Shown: positions 25,874 through 34,800 of the stretch, one piece after another
Layout of the letters: the number at the start of each line of letters is the position of its first letter
Position numbering within the stretch: the first letter of the stretch is position 1
Assembly (NCBI RefSeq): GCF_000720325.1
Contig: NZ_JOJM01000023.1
Location: 1-64,000, forward strand
Length of the DNA: 64,000 nucleotides
DNA from: Streptomyces sp. NRRL B-1347
GTDB lineage: Bacteria; Actinomycetota; Actinomycetes; Streptomycetales; Streptomycetaceae
Direction of reading: 5' to 3'
Made by a program: the position numbers and the translations under genes
The notes under the pieces: generated by a model
What the model was told of the DNA's origin: nothing
Seen by the model: only the letters and a program-made list of their open reading frames with translations
Databases searched by the model: none

Positions 25874-27277
25874 ATGACCTCTGAGAGCTCAGACCTGCTC
25901 GCACCCCTCGATCTCGCCTTCTGGAGCATCGAGTCCGCCGAACACCCCATGCACCTGGGGGCCCTGGGCGTCTTCACGGCCGACTCGCCCTCGGCCGCAG
26001 CCCACGCCGCCGAGCTGCTCGCCGCGCGCGCCGCCGCCGTGCCGGGCCTGCGCCTGCGCATCCGGCAGGTGCTGCTGCCCCTCGGCGGCGCCGCGCGGCA
26101 CCCCGCGCCCGGCTTCAACCCGCTGGACCACGTGCGGCTCGCCGCACCCGTACGGGACTTCCACGCCGTGGCGGGCGCGCTGATGCAGCGGCCGCTGGAC
26201 CGCGACCGGCCCCCGTGGGAGGCGCACGTCCTGCCCGCCGCGGACGGCGGGTCCTTCGCCGTGCTCTTCAAGTTCCACCACGCGCTCGCGGACGGGCTGC
26301 GGGCGCTCACGCTCGCGGCCGCGGTCATGGACCCGGCCGCCCGCGCCCAGGCCACGGCCGCACCCGCCGCGCACCCCGCGGCGCGCCCGCCGTGGTGGCG
26401 CGCCCTCGACCCGCGCGGACTGCCAGGCCTGGCCGCCGCCGCGCCCGGCCGTGCCGCGTCGACCGTCCTGTCCGCCGTCGGTGACGTCGGCAGGGCGCTC
26501 GGCATCGGCGCGTCCGTGGCCCGCGCGACCTGGGGGACGCGCTCCACCGCGGCCCTCACGTCCCGGCCCACCGGCACGCGCCGCACCGCGGGCGTCCTGC
26601 TCGACCTCGACGACGTGCACCGCGTGCGCAAGACCGCGGGCGGCACCGTCAACGACGTCCTGATCGCCGTCGTCGCCGGAGCGCTGCGGCGCTGGCTCGA
26701 CGAGCGCGGCGACGGCAGCGCGGGCGTCGCGCCGCGCGCCCTCATCCCCGTGTCGCGCCGCCGCCCGCGCACCGCACAGCCCCAGGGCAACCGCCTCTCC
26801 GGCTATCTGATCCGGCTGCCCGTCGACGACCCCGCCCCGCTGGCGCGCCTGGACGCGGTGCGCGCCGCCATGGACCGCAACAAGGACGCGGGGCCCACGC
26901 GCGGCGCGGGCGCCGTCGCGCTGCTCGCCGACCACGTGCCCCCGCTCGGGCACCGCGTCGGCGGCCGGGCCGTCGCCCACGCCGCCCGGCTGCTCTTCGA
27001 CGTCCTGGTCACCAGCGTGCCCCTGCCGAGCCTCGGCCTGACCCTGGGCGGCTGCCCGCTCGCCGAGGTCTACCCCTTCGCCCCGCTCGCGCACGGCCAG
27101 GCCCTGGCCGTCGCGGTCTCCACCTACCGCGGGCACGTCCACTACGGCCTGGTCGCCGACGCGGCGGCGGTGCCGGACCTGGAGCGGCTCGCGGCCTGCC
27201 TGCGCGCGGAGCTCGCCGGGCTCGTGGCCGCCTGCGACGACCGAACGAGTTTGATACGAGGCCCCCGCGCTACGTAA
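25874..27277 (+). CDS. Wax ester synthase/diacylglycerol acyltransferase (WS/DGAT)
   Basis: A 467-aa acyltransferase that would join acyl-CoA to a long-chain alcohol or diacylglycerol, making neutral storage lipid. The catalytic HHxxxDG motif is present (His135, His136, Asp140, Gly141), and a later PLPS-type segment marks the C-terminal domain. The ATG at 25874 is preferred over one 39 bases upstream because GAGAG precedes it. The 147-base leader is AT-rich for this genome and contains GTACG/CGTAC half-sites, perhaps a promoter. No link to the ansamycin genes is evident. Confidence 0.9.
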   Translation: MTSESSDLLAPLDLAFWSIESAEHPMHLGALGVFTADSPSAAAHAAELLAARAAAVPGLRLRIRQVLLPLGGAARHPAPGFNPLDHVRLAAPVRDFHAVAGALMQRPLDRDRPPWEAHVLPAADGGSFAVLFKFHHALADGLRALTLAAAVMDPAARAQATAAPAAHPAARPPWWRALDPRGLPGLAAAAPGRAASTVLSAVGDVGRALGIGASVARATWGTRSTAALTSRPTGTRRTAGVLLDLDDVHRVRKTAGGTVNDVLIAVVAGALRRWLDERGDGSAGVAPRALIPVSRRRPRTAQPQGNRLSGYLIRLPVDDPAPLARLDAVRAAMDRNKDAGPTRGAGAVALLADHVPPLGHRVGGRAVAHAARLLFDVLVTSVPLPSLGLTLGGCPLAEVYPFAPLAHGQALAVAVSTYRGHVHYGLVADAAAVPDLERLAACLRAELAGLVAACDDRTSLIRGPRAT

Positions 27278-27352
27278 AGTTCCGCTTTTGGAGTATCCGC
27301 GGCCCATCCCGGGCGAGCCGCGGCACGAGCGCGATGAGGAACGACAGCGGCG

Positions 27353-28861
27353 ATGACGGTCACAGACGAGAGCCAGCAGGAAGGCACCGGCGCCGTCGCC
27401 GGCGTCGACGCGTACGGTCCGGGCATCGACCCCGAGCGTCTCGCCGTCTGCCTCAGCGTGCTCCAGGAGCTCGACGAGCTGGACGTCGACCACCCCGACG
27501 CGATCACGGTGCGCCGCGCCACGGCCGGGATCTACCGCACCGTGAAGCAGCGCCGCCGCCAGGAGCGCCGGGCCGCGAAGACCGCCCACGACAAGGCCGT
27601 CACCGAAGCCACCGCCACCGGCTCCGCGCAGCGCATCGACGACGAGACCGAGGGCATCCTGCCGTCGTCGGTCACCGAGGCGGGCAAGATCGCGGGGATA
27701 CTCCAGCGCCCCCGCTCCTGCTACACCTGCAAGACGCGGTACGTGGAAGTCGACTACTTCTACCACCAGCTCTGTCCCGAGTGCGCCTCCCTGAACCGCT
27801 CCAAGCGCGACGCCCGCGCCGACCTCAGCGGCAAGAGCGCGCTGCTCACCGGCGGCCGCGCCAAGATCGGCATGTACATCGCGCTGCGGCTGCTCCGTGA
27901 CGGTGCCCACACCACGATCACCACGCGGTTCCCCAAGGACGCCATCCGCCGGTTCAAGGCCATGGAGGACTCGGCGGACTGGATCGACCGCCTTGACGTC
28001 GTCGGCATCGACCTGCGCGACCCGGCCCAGGCCGTCGCCCTGGCCGAGCAGGTCGCCGAGCGCGGCCCGCTGGACATCCTGATCAACAACGCCACCCAGA
28101 CCGTGCGCAGGCTGCCCTCCGCCTACGCCGCGCTCGTCGAGGGCGAGAGCGCCCCGCTGCCCGCCGGTGAGCTCCCCGCCCACCACGTGATCGGCGCCTT
28201 CAACTCGGGCGCGGTGGACGGCCTCGCCGCGCTGCCCCTCGGGGTCAGCGGGCTCGACGCGCAGCAGGTCGCCGACCTCGCCCTGGTCGCGGGCAACGCC
28301 AGCGTCGAGCGGCACCGCGACGGCAGCGCCATCGACGCGGGCGGCCTGGTGCCGGACGTGGTCGACAGCAACACCTGGGTGCAGTCCATCGAGCAGATCT
28401 CCCCCGTGGAACTGCTCGAGACGCAGCTGTGCAACTACACGGCGCCGTTCATCCTCATCAGCAAGCTGCGCGCGGTGATGGCCGAGGCCGCGCGCAAGGC
28501 CCCGAGCAAGCGCGCGTACGTCGTCAACGTCTCGGCGATGGAGGGCGTCTTCGGCCGCGGCTACAAGGGCGCGGGCCACCCCAACACCAACGCCGCGAAG
28601 GCCGCCATGAACATGGTGACGCGGACCAGCGCCCAGGAGATGTTCCAGACCGACGGCATCCTCATGACCTCCGTCGACACCGGCTGGATCACCGACGAGC
28701 GCCCCCACTACGACAAGCTGCGCCTCGCCGAGGAGGGCTTCCACGCCCCGCTCGACCTGGTCGACGGCGCGGCCCGCGTCTACGACCCGGTCGTGCGCGG
28801 AGAGGCGGGCGACGACGTGTACGGCGTCTTCCTGAAGGACTACGCGCCCGGCAAGTGGTAG
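27353..28861 (+). CDS. SDR-family protein with N-terminal zinc ribbon
   Basis: A 502-aa protein in two parts. Residues 1-150 are helical and charged and end in a zinc-ribbon-like CxxC...CxxC (Cys123, Cys126, Cys141, Cys144). Residues 155-500 are a short-chain dehydrogenase domain with the cofactor site TGGRAKIG, the NNAT motif and a serine in VNVSAMEG. The usual Tyr of YxxxK is replaced by Thr (TNAAK), so classical SDR catalysis is doubtful. An insertion of about 100 residues lies in the middle of the SDR fold. Function unknown. The ATG at 27353 has only a weak ribosome site. Confidence 0.85.
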   Translation: MTVTDESQQEGTGAVAGVDAYGPGIDPERLAVCLSVLQELDELDVDHPDAITVRRATAGIYRTVKQRRRQERRAAKTAHDKAVTEATATGSAQRIDDETEGILPSSVTEAGKIAGILQRPRSCYTCKTRYVEVDYFYHQLCPECASLNRSKRDARADLSGKSALLTGGRAKIGMYIALRLLRDGAHTTITTRFPKDAIRRFKAMEDSADWIDRLDVVGIDLRDPAQAVALAEQVAERGPLDILINNATQTVRRLPSAYAALVEGESAPLPAGELPAHHVIGAFNSGAVDGLAALPLGVSGLDAQQVADLALVAGNASVERHRDGSAIDAGGLVPDVVDSNTWVQSIEQISPVELLETQLCNYTAPFILISKLRAVMAEAARKAPSKRAYVVNVSAMEGVFGRGYKGAGHPNTNAAKAAMNMVTRTSAQEMFQTDGILMTSVDTGWITDERPHYDKLRLAEEGFHAPLDLVDGAARVYDPVVRGEAGDDVYGVFLKDYAPGKW

Positions 28862-29203
28862 CGCGCCGTTGAGGGCGCGCCCCGGCGCCCAGGAGCCGAG
28901 GGCGCGCGCCCGCCCGGAAGTCAAGAGCCGCGCGCGCCCGACCGGGGTGACGGGGCGTCCGCGCGCAGGCGGATGTCCGGAAGTCACCCCTGAGGTCTGG
29001 CGCTATCGAGCAGACTCCCGCTCATTTGGTTAATCTGGTGCGAACGGACGGCTGGAAGGCATCCACCAGCGCCTCGCGGCTGTCCAGGGACAGGCTCGCC
29101 ACCACGGCCGCGATCCCGCCCGCACCCGGCGCCACCGCGACCGCGAAGACAGCGAAAGCACTGAGGCATCGTTTGTCCGTTACGCGACACAGAGGAGTGC
29201 GCG
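28862..29203. other. Intergenic region before the small-peptide gene
   Basis: No gene is supported. Inverted GGCGCGC repeats near 28862-28885 may end the SDR transcript. An AT-richer stretch near 29010-29045 and the segment before 29204 could carry the promoter of the small gene. Confidence 0.5.
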
Positions 29204-29377
29204 GTGACACCAGATCTGACGAAGCAGGAGAAGCTGCCGGCCGAAGCCGGCGGTGAGCGGGCGGGCCGTCCGAAGCAGCTCCGCAACCTGGAAGCCTGGG
29301 CCAAGGCGGCCCCGATCCGTCTCGCCGGCTACGAGGACGACCTCGCCGAGCCGCACATCCTGCCGGGTATCGACTGA
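29204..29377 (+). CDS. Small conserved-looking peptide gene (57 aa)
   Basis: A GTG start with AGGAG seven bases upstream opens a 57-residue frame that ends at 29377, followed 24 bases later by a strong terminator. The N-terminal half is charged and Ala/Lys/Glu rich; the C-terminal part (about residues 37-57) runs APIRLAGYEDD...EPHILPGID and contains no Ser, Thr or Cys. The layout, a leader-like region followed by a distinct tail, resembles a modified-peptide precursor or a signalling peptide, but no modifying enzyme is adjacent. I do not recognise the family with certainty. Confidence 0.65.
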   Translation: MTPDLTKQEKLPAEAGGERAGRPKQLRNLEAWAKAAPIRLAGYEDDLAEPHILPGID

Positions 29378-29401
29378 CGGTATCCACCTGTACGAAGCAC
29401 G

Positions 29402-29432
29402 CACCCCGCGCCGTTTCCCACGGCGCGGGGTG
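29402..29432 (+). terminator. Hairpin terminator after the 57-aa gene
   Basis: A perfect 12-bp stem (CACCCCGCGCCG and CGGCGCGGGGTG) with a seven-base loop, followed by TTTGT. It supports the small gene upstream as a separate transcript. Confidence 0.85.
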
Positions 29433-29552
29433 TTTGTCGTGCGCCGCACGTTCCCGGCCTTCTCGCACCGCGCGGCGAGCTCCACCGGCTTCCCCAAAGA
29501 AATTCTGCAAAAACTCTTTTGGAAAGTGCGGGAGGCGGCCTAGGCTCCCCGT

Positions 29553-30428
29553 ATGGCTGACGAAGAGCGGGCTGCCCGGGACCGGGCGGCCGACGATCAG
29601 GCGCGCTCCGACCAGGGCGAGGACGCGCGCCACCGGGTCCTCGACCCCGAGCAGGACGCCGCCGCCCTGAAGGCCCTCACCCACCCCCTGCGCATCAGGC
29701 TGCTCGGCCTGCTGCGCGCGGACGGCCCCGCCACCGCGAGCGAGCTCGCCGTCAAGACCGGCGAGTCGTCCGCCTCCACCAGCTACCACCTGAGGGTCCT
29801 GGCGAAATACGGGTTCGTGGCCGAGGCCGAGCACCGCGACGGGCGCGAGCGGCGCTGGCGCTCCGTGCACGCGGTCACCAGCTGGAACAACGCGGACATG
29901 GACGCCTCACCCGGGGGCCGCGCGTTCAGGAGCACCATGGCCCGGCGCCAGATCGAGCATCTGGGCCGGTCCCTGGCCCGGCACGAGCGGGACCTGGACG
30001 ACGGGCGCATCGGACCCGAGTGGCGGGAGCACGCCGGGATCACCGACCTCATGCCGCGGCTGACCGCCGACTCCCTCGCCGAGCTGTGGCAGGCCTTCGA
30101 GGGGAAGCTGGCGGAGCTGACCGCGCGGGACGCCGACGACCCGCGGGCCGAGCAGGTCGTGGTCTTCGCCGCGACCCTGCCGCTGGCGGAGCGGCTGCCG
30201 GGGGAGCAAGACCCGCTCGCGACGCCCGGCGAGGACGACGGGTCCGCGCGGACGGAGGGCACCGGCGCCGCCGCGGGCCCGCCCGGCGGGTCCGCCGACC
30301 CTGGCCCGCACGGTCCGGACGACCCTGGCCCGCACGGTCCGGACGGCCCCGGCCCGCACGGTCCGGACGGCCCCGGCGAGCACGACGGCCCCGACACGCA
30401 CCGGAACGTCACCTGGGGTGTGTCGTGA
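29553..30428 (+). CDS. ArsR/winged-helix transcriptional regulator
   Basis: A 291-aa regulator with an N-terminal winged helix (about residues 30-110; ALTHPLRIRLLGLLRADGPAT, then a recognition helix in SSASTSYHLRVL). The central part is helical. The C-terminal 50 residues are low complexity, with three copies of a Gly-Pro-His-Gly-Pro-Asp unit. Its stop overlaps the start of the MFS gene (GTGA), so the two are coupled and it probably controls the exporter. The inducer is unknown. Confidence 0.85.
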   Translation: MADEERAARDRAADDQARSDQGEDARHRVLDPEQDAAALKALTHPLRIRLLGLLRADGPATASELAVKTGESSASTSYHLRVLAKYGFVAEAEHRDGRERRWRSVHAVTSWNNADMDASPGGRAFRSTMARRQIEHLGRSLARHERDLDDGRIGPEWREHAGITDLMPRLTADSLAELWQAFEGKLAELTARDADDPRAEQVVVFAATLPLAERLPGEQDPLATPGEDDGSARTEGTGAAAGPPGGSADPGPHGPDDPGPHGPDGPGPHGPDGPGEHDGPDTHRNVTWGVS

Positions 30429-31774
30429 CGGCCCGGAAGCCCCTCGACCCCCGCGCCGCCCGGCGCCGGTACGTGATCGCCTCGGGGCTGTTCTGGCTGC
30501 CGCTCGGCCTCGCCATCGCCCCGATGGTGCCGCTGATGACCGAGCGGGGGCTCGCCCTCGCCGCGGTCGCGGGCTGCGTCGCCGCGCACTCGCTCACCGC
30601 CGCGCTGCTCGAACTGCCCACCGGCGGCCTCGCGGACGTCCTCGGCCGCAGGACCGTGCTCGCCGCCGCGGGCGTGCTCGACGTGGTGGCGCTCACCCTG
30701 CACGCGCTCGGCACCACCGCCTGGGTCCTCGCCCTCGGCATGGCCCTCAAGGGAGCGGGCCGCGCCCTGTCCAGCGGCCCCGCGGAGGCCTGGTACGTCG
30801 ACACCGTGCAGGCGAGTGCGGGACCCGACGTGGAACTGCGCACCGGCCTGGCGCGCGGCGCCACCGCCACCTCCGTCGCCCTGGCGGTCGGCACGCTCGT
30901 CGGCGGCGCGCTGCCCTGGCTCCTCGGGCTCGGCCCCGACCTCAGCGGCCGTCTCGACGAGGCCACGTCGGGCCTCGTCCTGCCGCTGTCCGTACCGGCG
31001 CTGCTCGGCGTGGTCGTCGCGCTCGTCTTCATCGCGTACGTGCTGACGTCGCTGCCCGAGCCGCCCCGCCCCCGCGCCACCCTGCGCGGAGTGCTGCGCG
31101 GCGTCCCGGGCACCATCGCCGCCGGGATCCGCCTGGGCGGAAGCGACGCCCTGGTGCGCCGGGTGGTGCTCAGCGCGGGCGCGGCGGGCAGCGCCCTGGT
31201 CACCGTCGAGCTGCTCACGCCCGGCCGCGCCGCGGACCTGACCGGCGCGGCGGAGTCGGGCGCGGTGGTCTTCGCGGGACTCGCCTGCGCCGGATTCCTC
31301 TGCTCGGCCCTCGGCAGCCAGCTCGCCCCGCCCGTCGCCCGCCTGACCGGCGGCGGGGAGCGCGCCGTCCTGCTCTGCCTCGGCGCCGCCGGGGGCGGAC
31401 TGCTGCTGCTCGCGGTCACGGCGAACGGCACCGGCCTCGCCCCCGTGCTCCTCGCGGTCGGCGGCTACGGGCTCGTGTATCTGGGCCTGGGCGCGGCGAA
31501 CCCCAGCCAGAACGAGCTCCTGCACCGCCGCGTGCCGAGCGAGGGCCGGGCCACCGCGCTGTCCGTCCAGTCCCTCGCGCTGCAACTGGTCGGCGCCCTC
31601 ACGGGGCTGATCGCCGGTTTCCTCCCGGCCGGGCCCGCGCGCTGGCTGCTCGGCGCCGCCGTGCTGCTCGCGGGCGCCGCGCTGTGGGTCCGCCGCACGG
31701 AACCGGCCGCCGGTCCCGGCGCACCCCCCGATCGGTTCCCGCTGGTCAACTCCGAGTCGGCGGCCGAACGTTGA
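30425..31774 (+). CDS. MFS transporter
   Basis: A 449-aa membrane protein with about 12 hydrophobic segments. The loop between the second and third segments carries the MFS motif A-like GGLADVLGRRTVL. It probably exports a small molecule, possibly a drug, under control of the coupled ArsR-type regulator. The GTG at 30425 lies in the overlap. It is not clearly tied to the ansamycin cluster, from which it is separated by about 7 kb. Confidence 0.88.
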   Translation: MTARKPLDPRAARRRYVIASGLFWLPLGLAIAPMVPLMTERGLALAAVAGCVAAHSLTAALLELPTGGLADVLGRRTVLAAAGVLDVVALTLHALGTTAWVLALGMALKGAGRALSSGPAEAWYVDTVQASAGPDVELRTGLARGATATSVALAVGTLVGGALPWLLGLGPDLSGRLDEATSGLVLPLSVPALLGVVVALVFIAYVLTSLPEPPRPRATLRGVLRGVPGTIAAGIRLGGSDALVRRVVLSAGAAGSALVTVELLTPGRAADLTGAAESGAVVFAGLACAGFLCSALGSQLAPPVARLTGGGERAVLLCLGAAGGGLLLLAVTANGTGLAPVLLAVGGYGLVYLGLGAANPSQNELLHRRVPSEGRATALSVQSLALQLVGALTGLIAGFLPAGPARWLLGAAVLLAGAALWVRRTEPAAGPGAPPDRFPLVNSESAAER

Positions 31775-31851
31775 CGTGACGCGGTGGAACCGCGGCGCCG
31801 CCCACCGCGTTACCTGGGGGGTGACGTGACGGACGGCGCGAGGGGGACGCG

Positions 31852-34800
31852 GTGCTGGGGCTGACCATGCTGGTGACGTGGGCCAGGTCGATGCACGACC
31901 GGTTCGGACCGCAGCCGCCGGAGGTGCCGGGGGCGCGAGGGACAGCGCGGACACCGGAGGCGGCCGCGGTGACGGTCGACCGGGCGGCGGCCGAGGAGCG
32001 GCTGCGCGCCCTCGCGGCCCTGCCGCCCGCGGCCCGCCGCGACGACGTGGCGGAGCGCTCGGCCGACGCGACGACCAGCCTGCTCGCCGACCTCTTCGCG
32101 TTCGGGGCGACCTGCGAGGAACCCTGGCGGGTGCGCGAGGCGGCCGCACTCCTCGCCGACGTCCTCGAAGCGGTCGTCGCCGCGCTCGCGGTCGGCCGCG
32201 ACCCCCGCAGGAGCGACGCCCGGCGCGTCGCGCAGATGCTGGCGGCGCAGACCCACCTGGTGCACGGCATCGCCGCCGACGCGATCGGCCACCGCGGCGA
32301 GGCGCACCGGCACTTCTCGCTCGCCGCGCACCCGGCGGCCGCCCGGGTCGACGGCGTCGCCTTCGCCCTCGGCACCATCGGCGCCGCCCTCACCGACGAG
32401 GAGACCGACCGCGCGCCCCTCGCCGACGTCCCGGAATCCGCCCGGGACATGCTGGACCCGCTGGAGGAGATGTGCGGGTACGAACTCGCCGGACTCCGCC
32501 GGGCGTTGGAGGTGCGCCGCGCGGCGTACGACATGGTGGCGAAGGTCGCCGAGGACGGCCACCACGAGGAGGGCAGCCGGGAAGCGGCCCTCAAGCGCTG
32601 GCTGGAACAGTGGGGGCCGGGCGCGGAGGTCGAGCTGTGGATCGCCTGGACGGGCGCGTTCGTGCGCAGGCTGGGCGAGGAGGAGAACTCCGGCGAGAGC
32701 GGGGAGGGGCAGGGCGACGAGGCGCTCCTGGAGTGGGCGGCGCTCGGCGACCGGGTGCTCACGGCCTGCCCGGACGCCCCGCGGTTCCGCTGGGCGCTCG
32801 CCCGCCAGCTGCGGGCCCAGGGCGCGACGGCCCGCGAGATCCGCGTCCTGCGGGACCTCGTGGCCGACGACCCCGCGGACCCGCAGGCGGTCAGGTCCCT
32901 CGCCAACGCCTGCGCCGAGGCCGGCCGCCTGGACGAGGCCGTCGCACTGCTGCGCGCCCGGATCTCCGACCCGCCGGTGCCCGCCGACGAGCCCTTCGTG
33001 GAGCTGATCGTGCTGCTCCTCGCCGCCAGGATGCGCCCGGAGGCGGGGCAGTGGGACGAGGAGCTGGCCCGCATCACCGGCGGCCGCCGCATCACCGACG
33101 TCCTGCCGACGACGGGCAACGCCCCCGCACCCGCCGCCCGCCCGCCCGTGTACGCGCTGTTCAAGGACGGCGAACTGCTCATCGACCCCAAGAGCGGCAG
33201 CGTGCCGCCGGGCGAGGTCGCCGCCCAGCTCCGGGCCGCGATGATCGCGGGCAGCCCGGACGGCGCTGACCAGCTCCAGCGTCTCGCCGAGGACGATCCG
33301 GGCACCGCGGCCAAGGTGGCGAAGCTGCTCGGGGTGTCCCTCGTGACCCGCGCCCAGCGCGAGGCGTCCGAGTTCATCGGCCGCGGCGAGCACCACTTCC
33401 ACCGCGGTGAGTACGCCGACGCGGCGACGTACTACCAACGCGCCCTGGACGCCGACCCGGAGAGCTCGCTCGCCCTCCTGATGCTCGGCGACGTCCACTT
33501 CGTACGCCGTGAGATGGGGCTCGCCCGGGTCTACTTCCAGGAGTCGCTCGCCGTCGAGGAGACGCCGATGGCCTGGCGCTTCCTCGGCGACACCTTCCGC
33601 GACGCGCTCGACGGCGCGGAGGAGGCCCGGCGCTGCTACGAACGCGCGCTGGCCCTCGACCCCGGCTACGGCGGCGCCCGGCAGCCCCTCGAAGCACTGC
33701 CGCCCCCGACCGCGGCGCCCGCACCTGTGCCCGCACCGGCCGTCGACGAACCCGCGGCCGAACCCCCGACGGCCGAAGCCGACGCGGCCGAGCCCCGGAC
33801 GGACGGACCCCCGTCGCCCGAACCCCACGCGCCCGCCCGCTTCGGCGCCCCCTACGGCGGCCCCATCGGCCTGCCCGTCTCCGGGCCCGCCACCGGCACC
33901 GGCATCAAGTCCACCCTGCCCGCCGAACTCGAAGCCGCCGTGCGGGAGCGCGAGCCCGTCATCGGCGAGCTGCTCGCCGCGGCCGCCGACGACGACCGCT
34001 TCGACGCCTGGCTGCGCACCGAAGGCGCGGACCACTGGCCGGGCGCCCTCGACACCCTGCGGATGATGGTGTTCCAGTGGGCGGCCAAGGCGGGCGACTT
34101 CGAGCGCTCCCTGCTGCTCGCCCGGCGCGGCGTACAGCTCGCGGAGCACCTGGACCGGCAGTGGCCCACCGGCGACCCCGAGGAGCCGGGCCGGGCGCGG
34201 CTGCTCGCGGACGCCCTGAAGCAGGCCGCGGCCGTCCTCGACGACATGGGGCGCTACAGCGAGGCGTACGACCTGCTGCGCCAGGCCGAGCGGTGGCTGG
34301 TGACCGACGAGCACGAGAGGGAGCGCGCGGGCCGCGACCCGTGGCTCGACTTCGGGCAGTTCAGCAGCCTCGACAACTGGGCGATGCTGTACCGCGACCT
34401 CGCCCGGGTGGCGCGCCGCTGCGGCGACGCGCCCGCGGCCGAGGAGTACCAGCGCAGGCTCGACGAGATCACCGCCGACGTCCCGGCCAGCGACCACGAG
34501 CGGATCGTGTCGCTCGTCGAACTCGCCATGGCCTGGCACAAGCTGGGGGAGCGGGAGCGCGCCCTGAGCTGGTTCCACGAGGCCCTGCCGCTCGCCGAGC
34601 GGGAGGCGCTGCGCACCCCGGTGCCGGTCGCGCTCGCCACCGTCCACCACTACCTGGGCGTGGTCCTCGGCGAACAGGGCTTTCCCCGCATGGCCCTGCA
34701 CCACCTCGCCGAAGCCCGGCAGCGCAACTCCGGCAACGCCGACCGGCTCGCCCAGGACTGGCTCGCCACCGCCGCGGTGCTGCGCCGCTGGCCCGACCTC

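Noticed and set aside
29204..29377. Lanthipeptide or lasso precursor
   Set aside because: The tail has no Ser, Thr or Cys, and no lanthipeptide or lasso enzymes are nearby.
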